Translations under genes and position numbers: made by a program
The notes under the pieces: model-generated
Told to the model about the DNA's origin: nothing
Seen by the model: only the letters and a program-made list of their open reading frames with translations
The model's database searches: none
Part shown: piece by piece, positions 34,892 to 44,462 of the stretch
Layout: each line of letters starts with the position of its first letter
How positions within the stretch are numbered: position 1 is the first letter of the stretch
From: Lunularia cruciata
Lineage: Eukaryota; Streptophyta; Marchantiopsida; Lunulariales; Lunulariaceae
Assembly: GCA_948567375.1 (NCBI GenBank)
Contig: OX419755.1
Coordinates: forward strand, 50,672,291 to 50,736,290
Direction: 5' to 3'
DNA: 64,000 bases

Positions 34892-36250
34892 ATGGCAACA
34901 TCAATTTTAGCTTTCAATGGTGCAATTACTTGGCTTGGTTACTTGTTGGAGAGGAATGCTGATGTAGAGGATACTCCAATACCAAAGGAGATTGCTCGGA
35001 TTTGGAGTACGAGTGGGATTATTCCATCCACCTTGGATGTTCCATTGTGGAGTTCAGAGGAGGCATTGCAGTAGCATGCAAATTAGTTGGTGCAGTAGGC
35101 TTGGAGTAGAGCCTTTGTACTATCAAGAGATGAGTGTGAGGATGAGCCTCCAGAGTCAATTACTTTGACACCTCTGGATACCACACTCATTGCTTGGTAG
35201 TATCTAGTAGAGGAGATATGTCTATTGGAGTTATTTGGTGGGATTAGCACCGGACTAGTTGCGGTATTACAAGCAAGTATATGAGTACAGAGGTACTTTA
35301 TGTTGAGAGAGATGAGAATACTAGGCAAGTCTCTCTACATCATGTGGCACACTTGGCTTATTGATATCCAAAGTTATTACCAATGTCAGCAGTCATAGGT
35401 TACCAGAAGGCCCTACCAGCAGACATTTCCTTACTAAAGGCGCATGATCTGGAGAGACATGTGCCTATTCACTTGGTGATTTTTGGATAGCCATATTAGG
35501 GACACACACATGTTGGTAGAGGTTTGGGTCTTCAGAATCCTCATTTTGGTTTGTTCTAGGAGATGTTATGGATACTACTACATCTGTAGGTTCATCAGTC
35601 CATTTCTCCAACTTACTTTTTGGAGAACATTCCGTTGATGGGTGATTCTCGCACTAGAGTGATGGCGAGTATTCATCATGTCCATTCTTGGATGGGACCT
35701 ACTGTATTGTTAGATGCTGCCAGAGTGGGATCACTAGCTCATTATCTTTGTCTTTGGTGGACAAACCTCTTACCCAGAGAGGTTCTAAAGCGTGCTTATG
35801 ATGGGATTCAACGACTTGACTACATCCTTGTTGATGATATCTTCGATGCTGGGCGTCAATCTCAGACAATGGTAGTGGCTAATAGGTCACCTATGGCAGT
35901 GGTGAACCTAGTTGGACAGTCTAGAGCCACATTTCCCACACTCATGAGTTTCCCAAGCTCTCATGCTTTTTGAGAAGGAGGACCTGGACTTGTTTGGGAC
36001 TCATAGTTACATCAATTGGTGGAGCCCAACATTGATGAGAGAGAGCATGCAATGGGTTTTTGCACCGGTATTACCACTATTCCAACAATGTTAGAGGCAT
36101 CCAAGCGTCAGGTGTTAGGTCAAGCTATGGACCTAAACTGTTTGACCTGGATTGTGAGCCTTGGCTTGGCAAAGCAACGTAGGATGTGCTTGATAGGTAT
36201 CACCACTATGACACTTGTGAGCCCTGTGTCTATCAAGACGATTTAGGCAC
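34892..36250 (+). pseudogene. C5-cytosine DNA methyltransferase domain inside the retrotransposon
   Basis: Transfers a methyl group from S-adenosylmethionine to cytosine C5 when intact. A linker (34892-35215) precedes the domain. Motif I reads LLELFGGISTGLVAVLQA (from 35222) and binds the cofactor. The motif IV site is at 35485-35505: Phe-Gly-stop-Pro-Tyr-stop-Gly-His, with the catalytic Cys codon reading TAT (35494-35496) and the next codon TAG. Motif VI is Glu-Asn-Ile-Pro at 35623-35634. Then LLDAARVGSLAH, WWTNLLPREVLKRAYDG (35710-35800), and motifs IX/X with EREHAMGF and LGQAMDLNCLTWIVSLGLA (36040-36170). Position between protease and RT, in the same orientation and codon style, shows it is part of the element. 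In-frame stops are TAG and TGA only. A frameshift lies just after motif I, near 35300. Confidence 0.88.
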
Positions 36251-37515
36251 ATGTTGGGAGCAATGGATCGAGTGGACATGGTATTCTTGGGACACAACCA
36301 ATAGCTACTAGGGAGAGTGATCTACTTGGAGTCCACCCAAGTGAGCGTGGGCTACTAAGATTACACCCTTGGTCCACTTGGGATGCAGCTAGAGGACATG
36401 TGGAGCATGCAACCAAAGTGGAAAGAGTTTTTTACATAGAGGTTGGGACCTCTAGTGGTTAGGAGCATGACACTATTGCTCCCAAGGGCCTAGTGTAGGA
36501 GCCAATCAGGACGTCTTCCACTCCTACTACAGTTACAGAGGATACTTGGGAGCCAAATCTTGGACCCAAGCTTACTAGAGAGGAAGACGGAGGGTTTGGA
36601 GGTTCTTGAGGAGCCACACAAGTTGTTTTGCCTTCAGTATGAATGATTTGGGTGCTCTAAAGGGACTTGGTATACGGATTGAGCTGACTAGCAATACACC
36701 AATTTTTTGATGTCCTTATCAATATAGTGAGATAGAGAGTACATTGATTCAGAGCCGGAGTAGTGACCTTTTTAAGGCTGGTTTGGTGGAGATTTCACAT
36801 GGAGAGTATGCATCAGCGATAATGATGCCGGTAGAAAGGATATGCATGGCAACTACATAGAAAGGTAGATGTGTGGAGATTATTGTCCTATCAACCAATA
36901 GACCAAGGCTGATCAATATGCCATGCCTACACCGGAGGAGATTTTTGATGCAAATGGGCATGCAAAGGTCTTCAATACTTTGGATCTTTGAGCGGGATAT
37001 CATCAGTTGCTAATCAAGGAGGAGGATAAGTCCAAGATAGAATTTTGGACTATTGATCCTCACGGCAAGGATGTGTTATATCAGTGGAGGTTCTTACTGC
37101 TTGGGTTAAAGAATGCTCCTCCTGAGTTCCAGAGGGTCATGGATAGGATCCTAGCTGGATTGGATTTGCTTGGTGTTACATTGATGGCATTTTGGTCTAT
37201 AGCACTACTGTGGAGGAGCATGAGAGGCAGTTGTTGGAGGTGTTTGAGAGGTTGAGATCTCATGGACTCAAATTACATCCTAGGAAGTGTAGGTTCTTCC
37301 ACGAGCAGGTTGAGTATTTGGGTCACACTATCTACCTCGGAGGACTTGGTGTTCAGCATACCAAGGTGGAGGTTATTGCACGTATTCTTTGGCCTACGGA
37401 TGTGAGCAGAGTGCGAGTTATCCTTGGGTTGGCAAACTTCTATTGCCGTTATGTTAGAGGATTTAGTGTCATTTTTAGGGCCTTGACAAAGCTGACCATG
37501 CTTACATAAGAGTAG
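36251..37515 (+). pseudogene. Reverse transcriptase of copy B
   Basis: A linker (36251-36640) leads into the RT. Visible blocks are LFKAGLVEISHGEYAS (near 36765), the LDLRAGYHQL-type region near 36980-37010, KDVLYQWRFLLLGLKNAPPEFQRVMDRILAGLDL (split by no stop, 37040-37170), and the palm box C-Y-I-D-G at 37174-37188, where the family has Y-I-D-D. Then HGLKLHPRKCRFFHEQVEYLGHT and the thumb (VILGLANFYCRYVRGFS, up to about 37480). The catalytic change and several frameshifts make it inactive. Copies RNA into DNA in intact relatives. Confidence 0.9.
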
Positions 37516-37985
37516 TGTGTTGGGGAGATGAGCAGGAGAGAGCTTTTGTAGAGCTCAAGGAGAGGTTGACATCTGCTCCTATTTTGAGGAGACCAATCAA
37601 AGGACTACCATTTTGAGTTCATATTGATTGGAGTATGTTGGAGCATGGAGCGGTGCTCACCTAGCATGATGATGAGGGGAAGGAGTTTGTGGTGGCCTAT
37701 GCTAGTCGCTACAACAATTTAGCAGAGGCAAAGTATAGTTCATATGAGGGAGAGTGCTTGGTAGTAGTTTGTTTAGTAGCACATTTCCAATGTTACCTAT
37801 TTGGTAACTCTTTCACTCTCATCATTGAGCATCAGCCACTGAAGTGGTTGATGGAGTCAGACAAGCTACCAAGGAAGCTTACACGATGGGCTCTGATTTT
37901 ATAGGAGTATGATTTCACAATTGTTCACAAACCTGGAGTGGTGAATCGTGATGCAGATGGGTTGAGTAGAAACCCATGTCTCAGC
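37516..37985 (+). pseudogene. RNase H of copy B
   Basis: Follows RT directly. Recognisable are a VHIDWS segment near 37620, VAYASRYNNLAEAKYSSYEGE at 37692-37754, then IIEHQPLKWLMESDKLPRKL (37825 on), and VVNRDADGLSRNP near 37938-37976. The third acidic position (family T-D-H-Q) reads Glu. RNase H removes the RNA strand during reverse transcription. Confidence 0.88.
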
Positions 37986-38261
37986 CAGCAAGATCAGATC
38001 GGAGCACATTGGCATGGTGAGACAAATGAAGAGATGGTGCCAGGTTGGCATGCATCGGCCAATCTGTGTATATTTTTAGAGGCTTTGCTGGTATCTCTCT
38101 CAGTGCATACAGGAGGAGTTATTGAGGCCATAGATCCAAAGAGTGAAGATATTGGTACCGTTCAACAAGACATTCATGATGATGTCTTAGTGATAGACTA
38201 TCTTTGCACTGGTGTTGTGGGTGGCACAATTGGAGCCAAGGCAAGAGACCGTGTTCTTTAG

Positions 38262-39204
38262 CAAGCCAAATGGTTCAGATTGGAAGGCATACACCTTTTG
38301 CATGTATGGGAGGATGGTAGAGTGCAAGTAGTACCACTTCCATCTAAGAGACCATAGTTGGTCCGTCATGCTCATGAGGAGCTATGCCATTTTGGAGTAA
38401 AGCGTACATATAGCTTACTCCAGAGTCATTATTGGTGGCGCAATATGCAGACCATGGTACAGTAGTTTGTTGCTAGATGTGTGGTTTGTGACCAAGTTAG
38501 AGCATCATTCAATGCTCCTACGCCATAGTTATACCCATTACCTATCATGGGATTGGGTTACCATTAGATTTTGGACTTTGCTGGACCTTTACTGCTGATT
38601 GTGAGACATCATTGGTATGTTTTGGTGATGGTGGAGCACTTCTCCAAGTGGATTGAGTTGGTGGCACTTCCTGATAAGTCTAGTGAAGGGACAGCTTACT
38701 CGTTCCTGGATCAAGTTCTTAGTCATTTTGGTGCACCAGTTGAGGTTTTGATTGATCAGGGTACAGAGTTCTTGGGGGAGTTTAAGGTCTTGTGTGACAA
38801 GGCTTTGATTGATCATTGTACTACATCCCAAGATCACCTGAGGCAGATGGCTTAGCAGAGAGAGTGGTTCAAACGGTGAAGAGAGGATTATGAAAGTATG
38901 GTTTGCAGAGAGGCCACTTTGGAAATAGGGATCTCCAACTACCTTGGTTGGCCATGGGCTATCGATTCAGCTGGCAAGCCTCCTTAGCATCCTTCTCTTC
39001 ATACTTTCTACTCTATGGACAAGATCTAGATTTACTTGCAGCCATTCGTCAAGATGTTATTGTAGTTTTGGACTTGGATGACCCCAATGTATGGATAAGC
39101 GCATGTTCTCAACGGGCAGAGATCTTTCGGAGAGTGATGCCGATGGCCTTTGAGAACTTGGCGATTGCTCAACATAGAGATACTTTATGCTATGCTACCA
39201 TTTG
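38262..39204 (+). pseudogene. Integrase of copy B
   Basis: A zinc-binding HHCC part (HAHEELCHFGVKRTYSLL, ARCVVCDQVRA) lies at 38365-38510. The catalytic core has the first Asp at 38574-38576 (DFAGPLLL), the second at 38754-38756 (LIDQGTEFLG) and the Glu at 38858-38860, so all three DDE residues survive in this copy. A one-base loss near 38835 shifts the frame before the Glu. The C-terminal part at 38946-39204 matches copy A. TAG stops at 38259, 38354, 38462, 38526 and 38565 (approximate starts) and a TGA near 38890 interrupt it. Confidence 0.9.
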
Positions 39205-39610
39205 AGGAGGAGGTTATAGATCCTTGATCCATCGATTTCATCTAGGAAACTATGTATATCTATAGCAGATAGCATCGACGACACTTGATGTTTTGACAAG
39301 CCGCACTATCTTGAGAGTGCATGAGGTTTTGTCATATGGAGTCCTTGTGTTAGAAGGATGTGATGGTGTTATTTGGAAGGATCATGTGCGCAATTGTGCA
39401 CCATGCCACCTCCCAAACATTAATGGTATTATGGACCCAAGGTTGGCACTTGTATGTGCAAGCTTGAGGTGTATGTTATGTGGCTCTTTTGGTGGAGCTA
39501 CTACTATGTTTGTGTGTGATATTTGTTTGAGAGGATGGCATATTGCATGTATGACTCCTCCCCTCATGGTGATTCTTCAGGAACAGTGGTTATGTCCTAG
39601 ATGTACTTGA
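39205..39610 (+). pseudogene. GPY-like module and terminal PHD finger of copy B
   Basis: A short basic module (ILRVHEVLSYGVLVLEG, then APCHLPNINGIMDP) at 39293-39455 is followed by a complete PHD-type ligand set at about 39469-39607: C-M-L-C, C-D-I-C, W-H-I-A-C and C-P-R-C, spaced C-x2-C-x11-C-x2-C-x4-H-x2-C-x14-C-x2-C. PHD fingers usually read histone H3 tails. Here it takes the place at the polyprotein end that a chromodomain holds in chromoviruses. A TAG stop precedes the module near 39264. Reader function is inferred from the fold family only. Confidence 0.88.
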
Positions 39611-39773
39611 CATATAGCTAGTTCATTCTTTGTATAGACTACAGACAGGCAACTAACGATGGGGCTCCATAGCACCCGGCCTTCTGATCTTTGCACATTA
39701 TAGGGTATACCATATACTTAGAGTAGATGGCTATTTGGAGTTAGAGTGACCTAACCGCCAGCTAGGAGGGCAA

Positions 39774-40459
39774 TTGTGGCACTTTAGAGTCTATGTATGA
39801 CTTATGTGTGAGTTGTGCTTCTATAGTGTATGATGTTGACAGCGATGTATGTTTTGTAATGATATATATATATGCATGATAGCCATCATGCTATTTGTAG
39901 TGTCGTATCTAGATTGCTCAAACACTAGAGTTCCAATGATAGTAGTTAGAGTTATTTTAGCAGTTTCTCAACAACTACTTTTTGACGGTCAGATTTTGTG
40001 TTTGTGGTATTGACTTCATGGTGGGGCACACCATCACTTTGCACCATTTGCACCGTCAAGTGTGCCAACAATGGGACCATTAGGGTTTCAAACTTAGCTC
40101 AAGTCCAGGGGTATAATTTCAAAGTGCAGCTCTAGAGAGCTCACTTCTCTGATGTTGAGCCTTCGAGTTCTTGGCTATGGTGGACAGAGGCCTGTGAGCA
40201 TCACCTGGATTCTTTAAGCTAGAGTGGGTGTGGCTTGACTGTAATCAGTGCCCAGTTGTTAGCAGTTTATAGAGTGATAGATCAAGTACTGATCTGAGTT
40301 GAGTTGAGTTGAGTTGAATTGAGTTGAGTTGAGAGTGGTAAACAATCTGATTATTGTGGTCCTTTAGAATCTATGTATGACTTATGTGTGAGTTGTGCTT
40401 CTATATTGTATGATGTTGATAGCCATGTATGTTGTGTAGCAATTTATATAAGCATGACA
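39774..40459 (+). repeat. 3' LTR of copy B preceded by an extra X block
   Basis: X (39774-39893), M (39894-40353) and X again (40354-40459). The LTR proper is taken as M plus the second X because the element's left end begins at M (TGTCA) and its right end is the second X (TGACA), next to GCTA repeats of the target. A GAGTT-type pentamer run lies at about 40299-40335. Confidence 0.8.
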
Positions 40460-40463
40460 GCTA

Positions 40464-43400
40464 CTATCACCTGATCATCTCGGACCAAGTATAAATTTGA
40501 CCTAACAAAGCATATGCTAGTGTCATCTACAAAGCATACAAATGCTCTCTCCAAGCCAAGTATCCACTCTCTTGTTCCATACCAAACATTATGTCCCTAA
40601 TAGCATCATGGGTAGCTATCCTTTGTCCTCCAAAAGGACACCATGTCATATGGACTGTTGTTGCATCTAGTATAGAACCACATTCACAAGTGAGTAATGA
40701 AGATGTAGATGGGTGGACCAAACCTAGGCAAAACCTCATCGCTGTAGAGAAAGTAGCTGGTGCAAGTCAGAACGCCCTAATGCATTGTTGAGCTAGGATC
40801 CAAGAGCATGCACCCTTGCCGGATCAAGAGCAAAGATGTGCTCTAGTAGCCTGAGGAATGGACAAGTCAACTAAGAGAGAATGTAGCATATGCTCACATT
40901 ATCGCTCCATCAAGGAAGATTATAAACCTCTAGTCCAATCTGACAATAGTGAAGAAAAAAATGGAAAGTCCTCTTGTGCCCGTGATGAAAGACTATCTCT
41001 CATCTGCCATAGTAACATCTGGAGAGAATAAGATCTCTCTTCCATCTTTGCCACATAAGTCTCCAAAATTGGCCTATCAACAACCACAAAACAAGAGGAA
41101 AGTAGAAGTGTCGTGAGAGGTCAAATACCCAAAAATGCTATAGGTGTCGTCTCCTCCATAGATAGCAAGCCAACCCCTCAACATGAGATTGGCAAAGCAG
41201 TCTGTCTACGTGCCAAATCCCTTGTCACACACTCAAAAGTCCTTGTTCCAATAATATCACCAAAGACTCCCATAATCTTCCTATCAAAGGCTCTCAAACA
41301 TGATAGGAAGGACAAGGAGAGGAGAACTATGTGAAGGAGGTATGTTGGTTGACGAGCAATACTTGAGGAGAGTAAACCAAATGCCACTTATGGATCTCCT
41401 AATAATGGAAGGCATCTACATGGAGAACATCCTCTTCAAAAGCAGCATCTAAGAAGCATGTGAAAAAATCCTTGGATCTTACCGGCACTCCAAGAACACA
41501 TAGTCCATTTGTAGCTGTGATACACCCCTCTAGAAGCTCAAGGTAGGGAGGGATACCTAAAGGGGACCATGCCCTGCACTTTAACACCTTGATGCTCAAG
41601 CCAACTAGATATAGCTTGGTAATCAAGTGATCAAAGACCTACCTAATCTGATCTATAGGGCCCACAATGTGTGTATCATCTGCCAAGGAGGGAAATACAC
41701 AACCTGGCATGGCCAAAGTAGTAGATAGGGGAGCTCTAAAGTGAACCATGGCAAATAAGGGTCCCCCTACAAGATCTCCCTTATGTGTACTATAACACCC
41801 ATTTGTGCATGGTGTGGTATTGTGATATTTAGCTTGGTATTACAAGTACTTGAGAGATATTATTTATATAGATAAAGGATGGTTCTACATTATTCATGAT
41901 TAGCTAAAGTTAGTCATAGCTAAGATATAAGGGACCTTACTTTAAAGGAAGTTGAAAAGATGAGCACTACTATTTTGGATTCTAGTGTGTTGACTTGGTA
42001 TTATTCTTAGGTGTTTGGCTTTGAGAAAAGAGTTGAGAACTCTTGAGCCGGCAAGCCTCTTTGTTTTGGATTCTTCTATAGTCCAAGGATACCCCATGTG
42101 AAGGAATCCTTGACTTAATTGTTGGGTCAAGATAAGATTACATGCTTAGTAGAATATGCCCGTGTGAATGGATATTCATTAATACTTTTTAGCTTCACTT
42201 GACTTTTAGCCTAGTAACTTGAGTTATTATGGTAAATAATAACTTTAATGCGTAAATATTTCACAAGTTTGTGAACTAGGGGTGAGGAGGTACTCATCAT
42301 CCTTTCATTTGCAACTATCTCTCTCTCATTGAGTTCTCTAGTGAGCAATGTCTTGAGTCTTGGAGTGTTAGCCTTGGAGGAGTATGATGGAGTTGGGGTT
42401 CCTTGCCTTCTTAGTCCATGGTGAGCTACCATAATAGCCATCAGAGGTTCATCCTTAGTGAGAGACAAGCCGGCTCATAGTACCAATAGCTGACTCCAAG
42501 ACGGAGACTCCTTCTTGTGAACAACCATGTTGGTAGTACATGGAAGCAGGAGAGCGATAAAAATACCGCACAAAAGGAATAAGACTTTCCAATGATCCAC
42601 CAGCCTCCCTAAGCTCTCTAAAGATGGATGCATGTGATACATTATTAAAAGTGTTCTCAACATCCACTTGTAGGACGACCCACTCCGGATGGATATCTAG
42701 GAGTGCTCTAATGCCTAGAAATATAACCTCACATCCTCCAAGTGTAACCACTCCAAATTGATGTGGATTGAGGTGTTGTCAAAAGTGAGAATGGTGCTAA
42801 AGGACAATGGTATGACTGACCAAACGCAAAAAGATCTCTCCAATAGCAATCGGTCTAATGCGCCTCATGTCCTTTTCCATTGCAAGAAGTTGACTAACAC
42901 CTAACACCTGACTAACAGACATAGGAATGTCTCCTTTTGTTACTACTATAACCACCTAAAACAACTCAATAAAACCATTAGAAGGATCATCTACTTGAAA
43001 GCAATCTCTAAGGTGCTCATAAACTATCCCTAACAAGCCACCTTATGAAAGGTGATGGGCAATGTATAGTGCTTGTGCAAAAAGTGAATTATCAAGACAT
43101 AAAGGCTACTCTAGCTGATACTCTAAGACCTCTAGTGGTAGTCACTCTATTTCCATAAGATGTAGTGAGCGTAGGGAAGAGATATTCTCATCAGTAGGAC
43201 TAGCCATAGACAAAGGATGTATTGCTTGTGCTGCTCTACTAAACTCTCTCGCTTGACCTATTGTCCTACACCATTGTAATTGAGTGGACACTGTGGTATC
43301 CCATGGCAAAACTTATCTCCTAAAGCGTGTAGCCCTAACAAGCTCCTCCTAAAGGGTCACCCAATCTCCCACTCAAAATCAATGAAATCTAGCACCCACC

Positions 43401-43990
43401 TCTCTAGCCCCGCATGTCCTCCTCTACCATAACAAAGACACCATCAAAGGAGTAAGAAGAATAGGAACCATGCTAACTCGTCCAAGAGATCACGTGGCAA
43501 TGATCAAGTGGTAGGTGAAAAGCCTGTCTAGCCTCATCATGGAGTGTGCGGAGTATCCTATGGAATAGACATGGACATGGAAAACTAGTCTCAAATAACC
43601 TCAAAATGAAACTTGCCTGAGAAGCTAACCACTCCCACGACTTGATATGTATCCTTGGAACGGTCAACAAAGGGATAGAAGAAGTATGCATAATCTTGAG
43701 TGTCATTGTTGTCTATGTGATTGCTTGCCTCACGTGGGGATCCCAAGTGGTCCAATCATAGTCCTTGTGCATCCTTCCTACATAGGTCTTTACCCCTTGC
43801 AAGGTAAAGTGTTGGTCACACATCGGGCATGGTGTATCTCGAGCCGTTGTAGGCGGCACTACATGGGGAGGTGTAGCCATGGCTAGCACAAGAATAATAA
43901 TAGTAACACATGATGCGCTACTCCATATCTCCCCATACCTGCAAAACCACAACCCCTCACATCCCAACTCACATAAGAAATTACAATATC
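40464..43990 (-). pseudogene. R1-e segment: C2H2-like finger, reverse transcriptase and Cys/His motif
   Basis: Minus strand, N to C. Near 43870-43800 a finger-like C-P-M-C-D-Q-H-F-T-L...H is present. RT motif A is at 42751-42560: EWVVLQVDVENTFNNVSHAS, then ESLIPFVRYFYRSPASMY. After the later insertion, GGPLFAMVHFRAPLSTTLAM and PSLADDTHIVGPIDQIR follow at 41770-41650, with the Asp-Asp pair at 41676-41681 intact. Next is KVLKCRAWSPLGIPPYLELL (41610 on). A Cys/His-rich segment (CECG...VHMTWCPFGGQRIATHDAIRDIM) lies at 40700-40600. The frame is broken by stops and the insertion. The RT is not of gypsy or copia type; it belongs to the non-LTR-like group. Confidence 0.75.
41791..42479. mobile_element. 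Probable solo LTR inserted in the R1-e RT
   Basis: A 689-bp block absent from R1-c separates two halves of the RT. It is flanked by GTAC at 41787-41790 and 42480-42483. It begins TATAACACCC and ends CTCATA; if both ends lost a C by deamination they would be TG...CA as in LTRs. A TATATAG box lies at about 41869. No coding region was recognised. It is distinct from the TGTAATAC family. Confidence 0.6.
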
Positions 43991-44355
43991 TCCAAACCCT
44001 AAAATCTATAAACTCTCATAACTTTCAAATTCCATCTCCAAAATTTTCAAATTAAATTCCCATGGAACTTAATCATGAACACCAAGACATTAGAAATAAA
44101 AATTCTTGACCCATCACTCTCAATGTATATGGATCACTCTAAACCCTAAAAACCTAAAAATCCTCATAATTTTCTACTTAATTCTCCATAGTCTTCAATC
44201 TAGATACCAATAAAACCAAAATTTAAAAAAAAAACAGAATCTATTATTCACTCAAGTGCTATGTGCTAGAGAGCCCTCATAACATATGGATCTTTCCTCT
44301 CACATCTCTCTCTCTCTTCTCCCATCTTGACACTCTCCTAATAAACTACACTATG

Positions 44356-44462
44356 ATGATTTAGTGTGGAAGGCGACCGTGTAGAAAAAATGAAAGATGG
44401 GAAGACACAATCAAGCCATACAAGGGAGAGACAAAAAAGGTAAAATGGGGCTAAGCCCCAAT
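44356..44462 (-). repeat. R1 terminal direct repeat at the 5' end
   Basis: Closely matches the R1 3'-terminal block at 25505-25610: both share CAAGGGAGAGAC, AAAAAGGTAAAAT and a GGGGCTAAGCCCC-like palindrome (44446-44460 here) in the same order and direction. Either R1 has short terminal direct repeats or this is the 3' end of another R1 copy abutting the first. Confidence 0.65.

Larger units (their letters stand above)
30530..40459 (+). mobile_element. Ty3/gypsy retrotransposon with DNA methyltransferase and PHD finger (copy B)
   Basis: A 9.9-kb plus-strand element inserted in R1-e. Its order is 5' LTR, leader, gag with two zinc knuckles, protease, C5-cytosine methyltransferase domain, reverse transcriptase, RNase H, integrase, GPY-like module, PHD finger and 3' LTR. 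Termini are TGTCA and TGACA, flanked by GCTA on both sides (30526-30529 and 40460-40463). The polyprotein would be one long frame but is broken by many TAG/TGA stops and shifts. RT and integrase similarity, plus the order RT-RNase H-integrase, place it in Ty3/gypsy. The methyltransferase between protease and RT and the terminal PHD finger are not part of standard gypsy elements. Confidence 0.93.
25505..44462 (-). mobile_element. R1 retroelement copy R1-e, interrupted by three later insertions
   Basis: The best-preserved R1 copy, minus strand, split into segments 25505-25762, 30246-30529, 40464-41790 and 42480-44462. Removing the insertions rejoins sequence that runs uninterrupted in other copies; for example 25762 to 30246 matches 13090-13140, and 30529 to 40464 matches 55690-55760. 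The ends carry similar direct repeats of about 100 bp (25505-25610 and 44356-44462). Encoded parts on the minus strand, in order: a C2H2-like finger, RT, a Cys/His motif and a nuclease-like region. Element type is uncertain: RT plus a C-terminal nuclease-like segment argues for a non-LTR element, while the terminal direct repeats would be unusual for one. Confidence 0.75.

Noticed and set aside
35200..36250. Methyltransferase as a bacterial restriction-modification gene or contamination
   Set aside because: It is flanked in the same orientation by protease and RT of one gypsy element bounded by matching LTR sequence and inserted in a local repeat with a matching empty site.
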